In this document: in pieces, positions 10,550 to 19,495 of the stretch | Position numbering within the stretch: position 1 is the stretch's first letter | Layout of the letters: each line of letters starts with the position of its first letter | Origin: Echinostoma caproni | Lineage: Eukaryota; Platyhelminthes; Trematoda; Plagiorchiida; Echinostomatidae | DNA length: 21,597 nucleotides | Direction of reading: 5' to 3' | Assembly: GCA_900618425.1 (NCBI GenBank) | Contig: UZAN01039844.1 | Coordinates: forward strand, 1-21,597 | Notes under the pieces: model-generated | Databases searched by the model: none | What the model was told of the DNA's origin: nothing | What the model saw: only the letters and a program-made list of their open reading frames with translations | Program-made: the position numbers and the translations under genes

Positions 10550-12969
10550 AGAAACTGTAACTGTACAATGAAACCTGTTGGATAAATCGCGCACCAGACA
10601 TACACTCCGTGTCGGGATACTGGTTCATATTCCGAATGTTATACTCCATACGGAGTATGAAGAACCGAAGCTCTTCATTGTGTCAACCAGAATTCAGTCG
10701 TGTTCGGTTAGTAGATCGCGTTCACTCGAATTCCCATTCCATTGCGGCAGTTAGGATTTGGCACAATTCCCGCCATCCAAATAACTGACCACCCCCACAT
10801 TTCCTCCGCCTTGCAAGTTGTTTCAAATCCTATTTCGTTCGAGTGACTGCTCCCCTTTCGTGCGCACGCACATACATACGCGGCGCAAAGTCAGTTGACA
10901 TGTCATTCCTTGGCAGTCTATCTCAATGTAATACAATCGGATTCAGAAGTGTACCCGAATTCCGCAATCCGCAAGATTCGATCCTCCCCTCCAAAACCAA
11001 GTTAGGTGCTACTCAGCTCAAACAAGAAACGGGAATTGTTGTCCGCCCATCTCCTTGCTGGTTGGTCTTTGTCCCAGAAACCCAGGCAAACGCATGGGGG
11101 TCGGTGGGAGGAGGATGGTTTGATGATGACGATGATGAGGGTGACAACAATAGCAGTGACCGGCTGCATGGCTGATATTTGCAAGTGATGGCAATTAGGT
11201 AAGCAAATGTTCATGTACAACAACATGAAAGCATGGGTCATTTGTAATCCCCACCATCCTCAACCAACCAACCAACCACCTACACACAAATGACACATCA
11301 ATGAAACTGGAGCCATTCAAGTGGTAGATCATGTGCTCACGCGCACCTTGGTAACCAGGAGAAATCGATGTCTTCTCATCCCACCTGCTGTGGAACACAA
11401 GCTAACCCGGTTCGATCAATATCGGTGAACAATACCCGAGGAGCTCGGCATGAGATTGGACTGATGCATGAGTTGTATAGATCGAATCTTTTCAGTCAGG
11501 AAACAAGTACAAGACTAACTTGTTATTTGTATCGATAAAGGAAATCGTTTTCCTGTGCATGATTCAAGTCTGTGTGTATATTGCTATCTGTACGTGTATC
11601 ACCCGAAGAAAACTGAATCTACAGTCAGACGAACAGAGAACTATTTTGGAAACAATTAGAGTTTGTAAAATACTTTTAGATAGACAAACATGTGGTAGAC
11701 ATATTCTGAGTAATATACTTGAAAAGTGTGAATACGGCTGAAATATGGCATCCTGGAAGTAGTTGCATTTTGTTGCTTGGACTACTAACGTGATTACAAC
11801 TACCCTATCTGTCCTACTCCTACTTTTATCATAACTGTATTGTCCAACGAAATACATCCATAATCAAAATCTCTACTTGATTGTCAGGGTCGAAGTAAGC
11901 AAATGAATATACAAAACAGTGACCTCAACGATCCCCTATTCTGGTCCCAGTTATAAATCATTTGAGCATACTACGATGCATGCCAGTCACCGAGCACGGA
12001 AAACAGTTGCGTTACAATTGCAGTGTAAGCTAAAATCACATGAACACTTAATTTTTTTAAAATTCACTTCTGACAATGAAAGCGTCATAACGATTTTTAT
12101 TGAGACAGTTGTCAATCAGATTACGTTAAAATATTCACCAACTTCGGTAATATAGAGATATTTTTCATGAACATTCACCCCACCTCAGAAGATGCGACAA
12201 CAATAGGGGGGAAAGTACTCTACTAAGAGAAATTCTTCTATCTTAGCACAATTTATTTCGTAAATTTTACTTCAAAACTACACATCTCCTGAGCACTATT
12301 GTCCTGCACTCCACAAACTACTGTACCATTATTCTCCCACTTCCACTACGTCAAAAACGACCTCCAGTTCAACAAGGTAACCATGGGCATCAGCATTTGG
12401 ACATAACCACCGCGCTAACAAACCCGAGAGGTTCTCAATCGGATGGAGATTACCACTAGGATCGAGCGTTCCTCGAGAAATTACTGATGCCTTTTGCTGT
12501 TATTTTTAAACTGTCACTTGGTTGTGTCTAAGATGCTATTCTATCCATATCTTAGAGATCAGTAAAATTAAACATTTCAATGTGCAGCATTGTCTGCTGC
12601 TGGATTGCCAATGGACAAAATCCATCTGTGGAAAGTAGAACATAGACCATAGCTGATTGTTTGCGGCTGGTGCTTTACTCCTTTCCCACATTATGCCGAT
12701 AGTAATGTAAATTATCCAATCAAAGGAGACTTTCTAGTTACTAAGTATCGCTTTTTCCCACTGGTGCGTTCAACATATGTCAATTTCTGTTCACAGGAAT
12801 CGAAGATGACATTTCTGCTGGTTAGAAGAAACAATTTTCTTCAGTAAACCAATTTTAATGATGCGTCCACTTCACAGATTTTCTTGAAGTACTTCACCTA
12901 AGCTCTGTATTTGACCGCTATAAAACCAGTTGTTGTTTTTAATGTGGATCGAATAAATGCGATGAAAAT
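10550..12969. other. Gene-free stretch with simple repeats
   Basis: Contains a small perfect hairpin (ATACTCC, loop ATAC, GGAGTAT) at about 10639-10656, a GAT/GAC trinucleotide run at about 11120-11140, and a CAAC microsatellite at about 11258-11279. Open frames over the trinucleotide run (10843-11175 plus, and its shadows) have no domain and are explained by low complexity. 11400-12969 shows nothing recognisable. Confidence 0.5.
11258..11279. repeat. CAAC microsatellite
   Basis: Four to five tandem CAAC units (CAACCAACCAACCAACCAC). Confidence 0.85.
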
Positions 12970-13160
12970 CTTTGTGATGACAAACAAAGAGCACTTGAAA
13001 GCTGTTTCATCCTGTTAAAAACTCGCCAGTAGTGCATACTTTTTCTGTCCCTTTCAGAACTCGAACCGCGAACATTCGGGTTAGGGCTTTAATCTCCAAT
13101 CCATGAGCTACACTGTCGACGGTCATCATTTTGGGCGAACGGCCCAATCAATTAAGACTA
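12970..13160 (-). mobile_element. tRNA-derived SINE with hammerhead ribozyme, copy 1
   Basis: On the minus strand this reads a tRNA-like pol III promoter followed by a hammerhead. The A box TAGCTCATGG lies at 13101-13110 and the B box GGTTCGAGTTC at 13057-13067, with tRNA-like spacing of 33 bases. The hammerhead follows at 12991-13035. Homology to copy 2 (13876-14060, plus strand) runs from TTGATTG-GCC upstream of the A box to TCATCACAAA downstream of the ribozyme. Known parallel: schistosome Sm-alpha SINE-like elements, which pair a pol III promoter with a hammerhead. SINEs have no proteins and move using LINE machinery. The boundaries are estimated from the extent of homology. Confidence 0.8.
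12991..13035 (-). ncRNA. Hammerhead ribozyme, degenerate copy
   Basis: Minus-strand order: stem I 5' strand GCACT (13035-13031), core CTGGCGA (13029-13023), decayed stem II, GAAA (13008-13005), mini stem III ACAG/CTTT, cleavage-site C at 12997, stem I 3' strand AGTGC (12995-12991). Stem I pairs perfectly over 5 bp. The core carries A6 to G (CUGGCGA instead of CUGANGA), the second half of stem III has a mismatch, and stem II no longer pairs. This copy should be inactive. Confidence 0.75.
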
Positions 13161-13192
13161 TGAACGTTCTCATTTGTATGCATTTACCTCAT

Positions 13193-13285
13193 GGGAACTT
13201 AACGATCTCCCAAGGAGCGAAACCCATACCTAAGATCATCAACATTACCCGGTGCCTGTAAACAAACCGGATGGGCTGATTCAAA
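13193..13285 (+). repeat. Diverged direct repeat, copy B
   Basis: Matches 13771-13861 in the same orientation: TTAACGATCTCYCAAGGAG, then GAAACC, then GGTGCCTGT, then AACCGRATGGG and TTCAAAC/TCCAAAC. About 75 percent alike by eye. It belongs to the sequence that precedes the plus-strand SINE copy. It may be part of a larger composite element. Confidence 0.65.
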
Positions 13286-13690
13286 CAAAATCGGATCGAA
13301 TAACTTTACACTTTACTCCTTCGGTCAAAACCACCGGGTGTTAAGCTTTTTATTATGAGAATTGGTGGTCGTTAGGCAACGTTGACCTTGACCTTGAGTA
13401 GAGCAATATGTACCTACTCTTTCTCCACTTGGCTGGCACCTTGCGTCGTTGTTCAAAAGGACTGAAGTTAACACGATTCCTCTCGTTTAATGGTGCTATA
13501 TCATTCAATCCACTCACAGTTCGCCGATTAACGTTGTGCACAATGAAGGTGAAAACTTTGGTCTTGCCTATGCAGACTTAGTTTCTGATTGTTTGGTTTC
13601 CGCAATCTGTGGATTGAAAAGTTAGGCATTCTAATGCACCATAGGCGTCAATAGGCTCATAGCAAATAGCGAAGCACAGACGACCACTTT

Positions 13691-13872
13691 AGATGGTGAA
13701 TGTTTGGATTAGCCCATTCGGTTTTTCACATGCACCAGGCACTGTTGATGATGATGCAAACAAACAGTAGGGAATTAACGATCTCTCAAGGAGTGAAACC
13801 TAGATCGAACATCGTTAGCAGTGCCTGGTGCCTGTGAAAAACCGAATGGGTTAATCCAAACATTCACCATCT
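13691..13872. repeat. 63-bp inverted repeat with 56-base loop
   Basis: Left arm 13691-13753 and right arm 13810-13872 are complementary at 58 of 63 positions by my alignment. They share GATGGTGAATGTTTGGATTA and GTGAAAAACCGAATGGG (as read on the appropriate strand). The right arm abuts the 5' side of SINE copy 2. The arms are more alike than the two direct copies B and C, so the inverted duplication is the younger event. Confidence 0.85.
13771..13861 (+). repeat. Diverged direct repeat, copy C
   Basis: Partner of 13193-13285. It overlaps the loop and right arm of the 63-bp inverted repeat and leads into SINE copy 2. Confidence 0.65.
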
Positions 13873-13952
13873 AAATTGATTGAGCCATTCGCATGAGGTG
13901 ATAACCGTGTAATCCAAGGGTAAGGGTTTGAAGTCCCAGCCCGAAGAATCAC

Positions 13953-13963
13953 GGTTCGAGTCC
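13953..13963 (+). promoter_or_regulatory. Pol III B box
   Basis: GGTTCGAGTCC matches the internal B-box consensus GGTTCRANNCC, which TFIIIC binds. It is the promoter of the SINE rather than of an intact tRNA: no full cloverleaf folds around it. Confidence 0.75.
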
Positions 13964-13984
13964 TGACAGAGACACAAAATGTGC

Positions 13985-14029
13985 GCACTACTGACGAGTC
14001 CCAAAAAGGCCGAAACAGCTGTCCAGCGC
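13985..14029 (+). ncRNA. Hammerhead ribozyme, core intact
   Basis: A self-cleaving RNA motif of type I topology. Stem I 5' strand is GCACT (13985-13989, reading g-c-a-c-t), then a linker A. The core CTGACGA (13991-13997) keeps every conserved base of CUGANGA. Stem II is GTCC / GGCC (13998-14001, 14008-14011) with an A-rich loop and one mismatch. GAA is at 14012-14014. Stem III is only ACAG/CTGT (14015-14022), which is self-complementary. C17 is at 14023, so cleavage would fall between 14023 and 14024, and stem I closes with AGCGC. Positions 1.1/2.1 are A and C, and position 4 of stem I is A opposite C, so stem I is weakened. The layout mirrors the schistosome hammerhead (GUCCCAAAUAGGAC stem II, short palindromic stem III). 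Activity is uncertain. Confidence 0.82.
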
Positions 14030-14060
14030 TCTTAGTTGGTTATCACAAACATTTCCAGCG

Positions 14061-16083
14061 CACTAAAACAGCCGACCACCTTGAAAAAATATCACAAAAT
14101 AACAGAGAACACATCAAAAACTGCGCACGCTACTTTCAATGAAACTCCCATGTTGAACCGTATGTCCAACGTTCATACATTTCAAAATTTAGAATATCTT
14201 GCTTCATCAAACACGAGCCTAGTGAATCACGACATCAGGCGCGATTGACTCCCCCTACCCTTTTGTTGCGTCCTGCATCAGCGGCTGTCTTTCATGTCTA
14301 TGGAATGGACTAATCCATTGAGATCCAGACGGTGATAGATAAGGCAACGAGCACATCAGCGCTGACGAAATAAATGTCCATCAAAGCAACTTAGCCGAAC
14401 TACCGCCTCCACATCATACAATAAAAGGGAGCGAATCCGCTGGCTGTATCGAAATGGGACTACAATATTGGCATCCGGTCATGGAACGAATGACGGCTCC
14501 ACCGTCTGATTGTAGCGTTACATCCAATCCTGATGCCAACACCCACCCACTGGTATGTAACAGTCACAAACCCTGTAGGAGTTTGCCACACCTAAATAAA
14601 CATTGCAGTTACGGCTCTTAAAATGCACACGGGGGAAGACAACCGTTTTAAGGGCTCGATTATGCACTCGAAGCGCATCACGGCCGCATCTCCGCAATCG
14701 ATAGTTGGCTCACACTAACCACGCAAACAGGCCATTTGCCACCATCAACCTAAACTTCGATCATCCAGTAGGAACTGAAAGCTTCTGCCTAGGTTACCGT
14801 TTGTAAGACGCCGGGTCCGGCCAGTCGTAATCTTTAGATGTACTGCACACCTCAATCGGTGTAGCTTCTTCACCTTACCATATCCCAATTATACAGCTTT
14901 CCTCCGCTTTCGATCGAACAACAGCAGCACCCAGAGCTCACCTACAACAAAAACCTTGAATCCGCTCTGAGGATGGTTATCCCCAACACAGTCAACCGCC
15001 TCATGATCCTCATCGGTGGTCGTAGTGCAACAACTGCTATTTTGCCGAAATGCCTGCTATTCAGTCGTACAACTATTCAGACGACGGAGGGTCAACCCAG
15101 TACTGCCCTGAGGCCAGATAAGATACTAAAGGTACGCCACGGAACACCTAAGTGCCGATCAATCTTTGTGATACCCCAGCAACCCTAACTTCAAAAAGAA
15201 CACTGGAGAGAAAGTTAGGCGATCCGATAAATGATCTGCAATTGCTGGTTCAGAAGCGCCTGAGTTTAGCCAATTTTGTTTTAAACACTGTATTTTGACA
15301 TACTACCGGCGTCTTGCTTGTGGAGAATTGCTCAATATAAGAAGCGTTCTATAACGAGCATTCCGGTACGGGCAAAGTACCACGGAGTGCGGTAGTAACA
15401 CACGCGGCATCGCGATTCACTGCGCCACTGTTACATCATCCGCGTCTTCTATCCTTTTTTTCCAATACCGGGTGCCAAAGTCCTGTTACTCAAACCCGCT
15501 TTGATAAAAACGCGCTCCACATCAACACTTGGCTTCAAAAGACGGACATAGTCGATCTGACCCCCACACTCGGGTGACATTCGGATTTTACTATTTGTCC
15601 ACTGTATACGACAATATCGATAAAACCCAAATTGACTCTATAAGTGGCGGATAATTCGAAGTGGTCTACCTGACTCTTAAGCAGTCGCCCTGAACGAACA
15701 TCTCAACGGTCGATCGGGGCGGACCCCATTGAAAAACCACTCAAACCAATAGCATATGAACTCGTTAATACCAGGTGACCTCGGGTCCCGCGGCATGGGG
15801 ATAGATACCCTCCACTTTCGTCATTGGATTTCCAAAAGCGTCGAGCCCAATTCAAGCACAAGTAGAATAGCATAAATTGGACAAATTACGAGAAGGCACT
15901 CACCGAGAAGACTGAGAAACCTCATGATACTCGCAATCGATCTCAAGGATGTTCCCGATCGAAGAATAAAGAAAATGTGGTGAAAATCGTGATTTCTGTA
16001 TTGAAAAAAAGAGTACGTGTGCGTAACGATATTAAGACGGTGATAAATAAGATAAAATCAGCCTGCTTGATGTATGTGAACGA
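14061..16083. other. Gene-free stretch
   Basis: Several open frames under 75 codons on the plus strand, none with a recognisable domain. No pol III box, hammerhead core or long inverted repeat was found by eye. The part next to 16084 must hold the 3' UTR of the KLF-like gene, but I found no minus-strand AATAAA there. A variant polyadenylation signal is likely. Confidence 0.45.
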
Positions 16084-16643
16084 TCAACCAGAGCAGGTGG
16101 AACCTGTGAAGAATCCCACACCAGGATACGGTGGGAAAACCGGACAACGGACATCCATTATTGGCCCACATGATGAACTACACATGGGGTTCGATTGGAT
16201 TGGAAATGTCGTGGAATAGTAGACATGAGCAGCATGTTCCGATTGACACCACAAGTGAGGAGGATTGAGAGGAGTACTAGAGTAAGCACTACCTCCGTCA
16301 CTTTCTTTCTTGAACCACTCTAATTGCGACTCGGACACCGTTGTGCTTGACACTGTCAGCGGATTCGATGATGAAGCAGGGACCAAGTTTACCGCCTCGT
16401 GTATTTCTGATTGGCGTATTCGTCCGTGTCTCTTCATGTGCATCTGAAGATGATCCGCACGACGAAAAGCCCGAGAACATTCGGAACAAACGAAGGGTCT
16501 TAGGTCATCGTGTCGCCGACGATGTCGGGTCAGCTCATCGGATCGTGTGAATCGCTCACCGCAAATAAATGGGGTGCAGTCAAATGATGGATCTTTCAAA
16601 ACTCGTTGTTGAAGGGGATAGGTACACATGTACGGTTTCTCAC
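16084..16643 (-). CDS. SP/KLF-type zinc-finger transcription factor, exon 3 (terminal)
   Basis: Sequence-specific nuclear DNA-binding protein. The exon starts after the acceptor TTGTAG (AG at 16644-16645). It completes the TGEKPY linker and encodes residues 112-297 and the stop. Finger 2 is C134-x4-C139-x12-H152-x3-H156 with helix RSDELTRH. Finger 3 is C164-x2-C167-x12-H180-x3-H184 with helix RADHLQMH followed by MKRH. These helices are the SP/KLF set that reads GC and CACCC boxes. Odd feature 1: canonical spacing puts finger 2's first cysteine at C118, but the next cysteine at normal C-x4-C spacing is C134, so 16 extra residues ([16 protein letters not shown]) sit here. Odd feature 2: KLF fingers normally end the protein, yet 113 Ser/Pro-rich residues follow finger 3. 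The second linker is DDLRPF instead of TGxxPF. Subfamily is undetermined. EGR is ruled out by the C-x4-C fingers and the SSHLKAH helix of finger 1. Confidence 0.9.
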
Positions 16644-17078
16644 CTACAATTGTGAAGATGGGCAGGAAAACGGGAGTGAATTTGGATTTATCTCCTACTC
16701 GTGAAGATGAAAGTGTGCTTCCTTATATCATACAAACGAACACAGACAACCCTAAACAAATAGCAAAGCACAGTAGCGAAGACAACCACCGCACTGCCGA
16801 ACTCACGAATTTCCGGCTTCCCGCTCATGCCTATTTCAACAGCACTTGAAGAAAACTTCTACGCTGATCATGAAAGACATAGTCAGGAGACCACTCCTCA
16901 GCTGGTACACTACAATTGCAGGGTCCGCAACAGACACAAACATCGCGATGCAGTACCTACAGTTCATATTCACTTTGGCAATACACGGGCAAACAGCTAG
17001 TTTGCTGATCAAAATTAACAACTACGAATTGTAAACAGTAAATGTATCACACGGGGACCACGAAAAAACCACACTCAC
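16644..17078 (-). other. Intron 2 of the KLF-like gene
   Basis: 435 bases, phase 1. Donor ACAG|GTGAGT (GT at 17078-17077) and acceptor TTGTAG|GT (AG at 16645-16644). Splicing joins His-Thr-G to GT-Glu-Lys-Pro and rebuilds the TGEKP linker. It contains short open frames only. Confidence 0.88.
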
Positions 17079-17138
17079 CTGTATGCACACGGAAGTGGGC
17101 CTTTAGATGGCTGCTTCTACAGTATGTCTTCGTGCATC
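17079..17138 (-). CDS. SP/KLF-type zinc-finger transcription factor, exon 2
   Basis: A 60-base exon encoding nearly all of zinc finger 1: (G)C-TKTYCRSSHLKAHFRVHT(G), protein residues 92-112. It provides C93, H106 and H110, and C88 comes from exon 1. The helix RSSHLKAH is the diagnostic SP/KLF finger-1 helix (KLF consensus KSSHLKAH). The acceptor is TTTGTGTTTAG (AG at 17140-17139) and the donor is CAG|GTGAGTG. The exon starts and ends in phase 1, and both joins keep frame. It is too short to be found as an open frame on its own. I located it from the need for a finger 1 upstream of exon 3. Confidence 0.92.
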
Positions 17139-19079
17139 CTAAACACAAATTAAATACAAGGAAGGCAGGGATAAGGAAGTTACTCTCATAAGCTAGCGTA
17201 ACAATCGTATCGATCCGCAATAGAATTACCCATAATTCCGAGAGGACAAAGCTCAGTGCTTTTATTTTACTCGACTAGATTCAGTAGAACCGACCATTCC
17301 CAACTGAATCTTAGTACACGAACACCTAATTTAGCAAAAGCTTTTACGAAGTCTTGCCAAATTCGGAGCTACGGGATGTTCAGCTGTATTATTTCTCAAT
17401 CGGCGGATAGCCCTTGCTAGAAACCTCCTCTAGACGAATGGGCTGCCTATCAGTCGTTAAACTCGGTAGGTTTTATGAGCTCTAGATATTTTTCACTTGG
17501 TGCCTAATCGTGCTCCAGAACGCCTCAAAGCTATTCGTGTGGACCCCGGTGGTAGGATTTATAAATTCACGAGATTCGCTGTGAGGAGCAGAAAACCTAG
17601 TCAACCTAACGACTGTCAGGCAGCCCATTTGTCTGTGAATACTGGTTCCTGCAGCGGTCCAGCTCTGGACGATTGGAGTTAGGGTAGCAGCTCACCTGTT
17701 CCCCACGCGTTAAATTAACCCTTCAGAGCTCAATCATACGCCCCAAAAAAATATTTTTCTGCCTTCTTCTTCCGTACTTGCTGCGCGGCACAACGGTTTC
17801 TTCGATCTCAATCACAACACAAAGCTCCCAATTGTGTGACGAGAGTATAGCACCTACAAACACATATCGCGGTAGAACGCATACCCCCAGACATCAGTCT
17901 CGTTACTTACATCCGCCATAACAGCAGCACGCGTCACGGATTCACCCATTACAAATTAAAGGATTAATTATAACGCATCCAATTTTCGCAAAATCAATCG
18001 TATCTGCGATCATTACACTCATTGCATATCCACCAATGCATGTACGCTAAGCTGAAGTCAAATGACGGTCTGCATGTGTCCAAAGAGAGATGACCCGTCA
18101 AAACAACACAATTCAGAGGCGAGAACCACGTGACATGAACTCAAGGTCATGACTTTGAACAAAAATGCCAAAATTTTCTCTCTTCATAGGACCTACATAC
18201 CTTCGTACACATAATCAAAAAGCACGTCCAGACAAGACAATAGTCAAACCATTGAATGAAGTTCGAAAAGTTTCGAACGTGAGCCGTTTTGGTATGATCC
18301 GCTACATTTTCGATCCTTTTTAGTTCATGGAGCTCGTGTGCACCTGATACAGGAACTTCGATATCGACATCCACCCGACCGGTTTCCTAAGTACCTTTTC
18401 GATCAGCATCCAATACAACAGATGACGACATCAGACACAATGGAACGTCGCTTTGAACCGCAAACAACCTTGTGCAGATTACCAAGCCACGAGAGACAGT
18501 GCCGCTTATTAACAATACAGAGGAGAAACCAGGCATTCCTGATAAGGAAACAAGTTCGGAGCTTCCGCTCACGGTACCCTAATGCACATGAATGCCAAGA
18601 TGTTCAACGTCAGAGAACATTCCTCATCAGGTGGCATATGTCAACACTAAGGTATGGATAACAGGTGCGACCACTGAGTTTGGATTTTCACGAACTCTGA
18701 TGCACTTCAAAACCGGGGTCGGAATTGACCCCAATCACTGTTCTCGGTCAGCCCTATTCGGATCTAACTAGTGGGTGAGTGAACCTCATTTGAGCGCAAT
18801 AGTTCGTGCACTGGAGCCCGAAGTAAACAGTCCGAACTAAAGTGGATCAGCGTCACACCTGGGCACATCTGTCAACACAATTACGAATTCCGTCCATGAC
18901 CAATACTTTGACAACCATCAGCGCGATTCATACGACACTGCTAGGCGAATGAAGGAGGACTAAGTACTCCGACTAGGCTAGGAAAAGTGCATAGGACAAT
19001 TTGTTCTTGCATTCGCTAGAAATAAACGGCATCCTACGGAGATTACTGCGTGCCTAATTTACCGAAACAACTTACTCAC
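17139..19079 (-). other. Intron 1 of the KLF-like gene
   Basis: 1941 bases, phase 1, donor CCTG|GTGAGTAAG (near-perfect consensus) and acceptor TTTAG. It carries a Merlin transposase relic at about 17482-17833. A minus-strand open segment at 18147-18570, broken by one TAG at 18387-18389, lies inside it. I do not call that an exon. Confidence 0.85.
17482..17833 (-). pseudogene. Merlin/IS1016-like (ISXO2-type) DDE transposase relic
   Basis: Minus-strand pieces in transposase order, in shifting frames. IEIEETVVPRSKYGRRRQ at about 17812-17759 matches the start of the catalytic core (family EIDES/T then GRR). AATLTPIVQSWTAAGTSI follows, then TDKWAA with the second catalytic Asp at 17631-17633. 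After another frame change come EFINPTTGVHTNSFEAFW with the third catalytic Glu at 17524-17526 (family pattern HTNxxExxW) and STIRHQVKNI, then TAG at 17482-17484. These enzymes cut and paste DNA transposons, and Merlin elements are known from flatworms. At least two frameshifts and internal stops make it dead. The first catalytic Asp reads Glu (GAA, 17801-17803). Terminal inverted repeats were not identified. Confidence 0.85.
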
Positions 19080-19353
19080 CAGGATAGTCACAAACAAATG
19101 CCCTTACAGATGGATTGCTACGCGCAGAAATTCTTGAAGCCCGTTTCGTGGGTGCAGTCCGACGACGACAATGTTCCACATTTCGCTCCACGTCAGGAGT
19201 GGCTTCAACAGCCGGAACACATGGCGTTGCGGTCCAAGTCGAGAACGATCCATATCCGTTCGGCCAGGCTGGGCCACACAGCTGATCCCCACTTATCCTC
19301 GGACAACAAGGACAGCAAACAAGCATGGAGCAGGACAGACCGCAACAACTCAT
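19080..19353 (-). CDS. SP/KLF-type zinc-finger transcription factor, exon 1
   Basis: Encodes residues 1-91 plus the first base of codon 92. The frame is fixed by its end, RAFVCDYPG|, which supplies C88 and the x4 of finger 1. The preceding basic stretch (HCRRR, TKRASR) is usual before KLF fingers. The start chosen is ATG at 19351-19353 (AAAG before ATG, A at -3). The frame is closed upstream by TAA at 19387-19389. The N-terminal 28 residues are very cysteine-rich (MSCCGLSCSMLVCCPCC), which is unusual and lowers confidence in the exact start. A weak acceptor GTGGCCCAG (AG at 19270-19269) would instead let the exon at 19810-20029 splice in, in frame (phase 1). Either way, the finger-bearing 3' part is secure. 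Confidence 0.75.
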
Positions 19354-19384
19354 CTTTCGAGAATAACCGGGTCCAGGAGCGCAG

Positions 19385-19391
19385 TTTTATA
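19385..19391 (-). promoter_or_regulatory. TATA-like box
   Basis: TATAAAA on the minus strand, 5' edge 38 bases before the predicted KLF ATG. A start site about 30 bases downstream would leave a very short leader, acceptable in flatworms but not proven. It could be chance. Confidence 0.4.
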
Positions 19392-19416
19392 GGAATTGTC
19401 CAAATGGTTCATTCGA

Positions 19417-19421
19417 CCAAT
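19417..19421 (+). promoter_or_regulatory. CCAAT box (inverted relative to the gene)
   Basis: CCAAT on the plus strand (ATTGG on the coding strand), about 26 bases upstream of the TATA-like box. NF-Y sites work in both orientations. Its position suits a core promoter. Confidence 0.35.
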
Positions 19422-19495
19422 CAAAGGAACGCGATCGTCTGGAGATTTGAACCGGACCACTAATCGGGGGATCAAACGCACCGTCTTGCCCTGTT

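Larger units (their letters stand above)
13876..14060 (+). mobile_element. tRNA-derived SINE with hammerhead ribozyme, copy 2
   Basis: Plus-strand copy of the element at 12970-13160. The B box GGTTCGAGTCC at 13953-13963 fits the pol III consensus exactly. The A box is decayed to TAATCCAAGG at about 13913-13922. The hammerhead follows at 13985-14029, then a 3' segment GTTATCACAAACATT shared with copy 1. Orientation is opposite to copy 1, about 0.9 kb away. The shared order of pol III boxes and then ribozyme in two separately decayed copies makes the arrangement a property of the family. Ends are approximate. Confidence 0.82.

Noticed and set aside
10279..10605. 108-codon minus-strand frame as a gene
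   Set aside because: It runs across both arms of a fold-back, and two of its starts are non-ATG or weak. The inverted repeat explains the open frame.
10843..11175. Plus-strand frame with an Asp-rich run as an acidic protein
   Set aside because: The acidic run comes from a GAT/GAC simple repeat, other frames are equally open, and no splice partner or domain is seen.
11400..11430. B-box-like GGTTCGATCAA as another SINE
   Set aside because: No A box at tRNA spacing and no hammerhead core downstream.
13050..13110. A functional tRNA gene
   Set aside because: A and B boxes are present but the acceptor and T stems do not pair, and the unit continues into a hammerhead, so it is a SINE promoter.
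16084..16629. EGR-family identity for the zinc-finger gene
   Set aside because: RSDELTRH also occurs in EGR, but finger 1 is C-x4-C with SSHLKAH and finger 3 ends in MKRH, the SP/KLF pattern.
18147..18572. Minus-strand open segment within intron 1, broken by one TAG, as a cassette exon
   Set aside because: No good acceptor or donor in frame, no domain, and exons 1 and 2 join perfectly without it.
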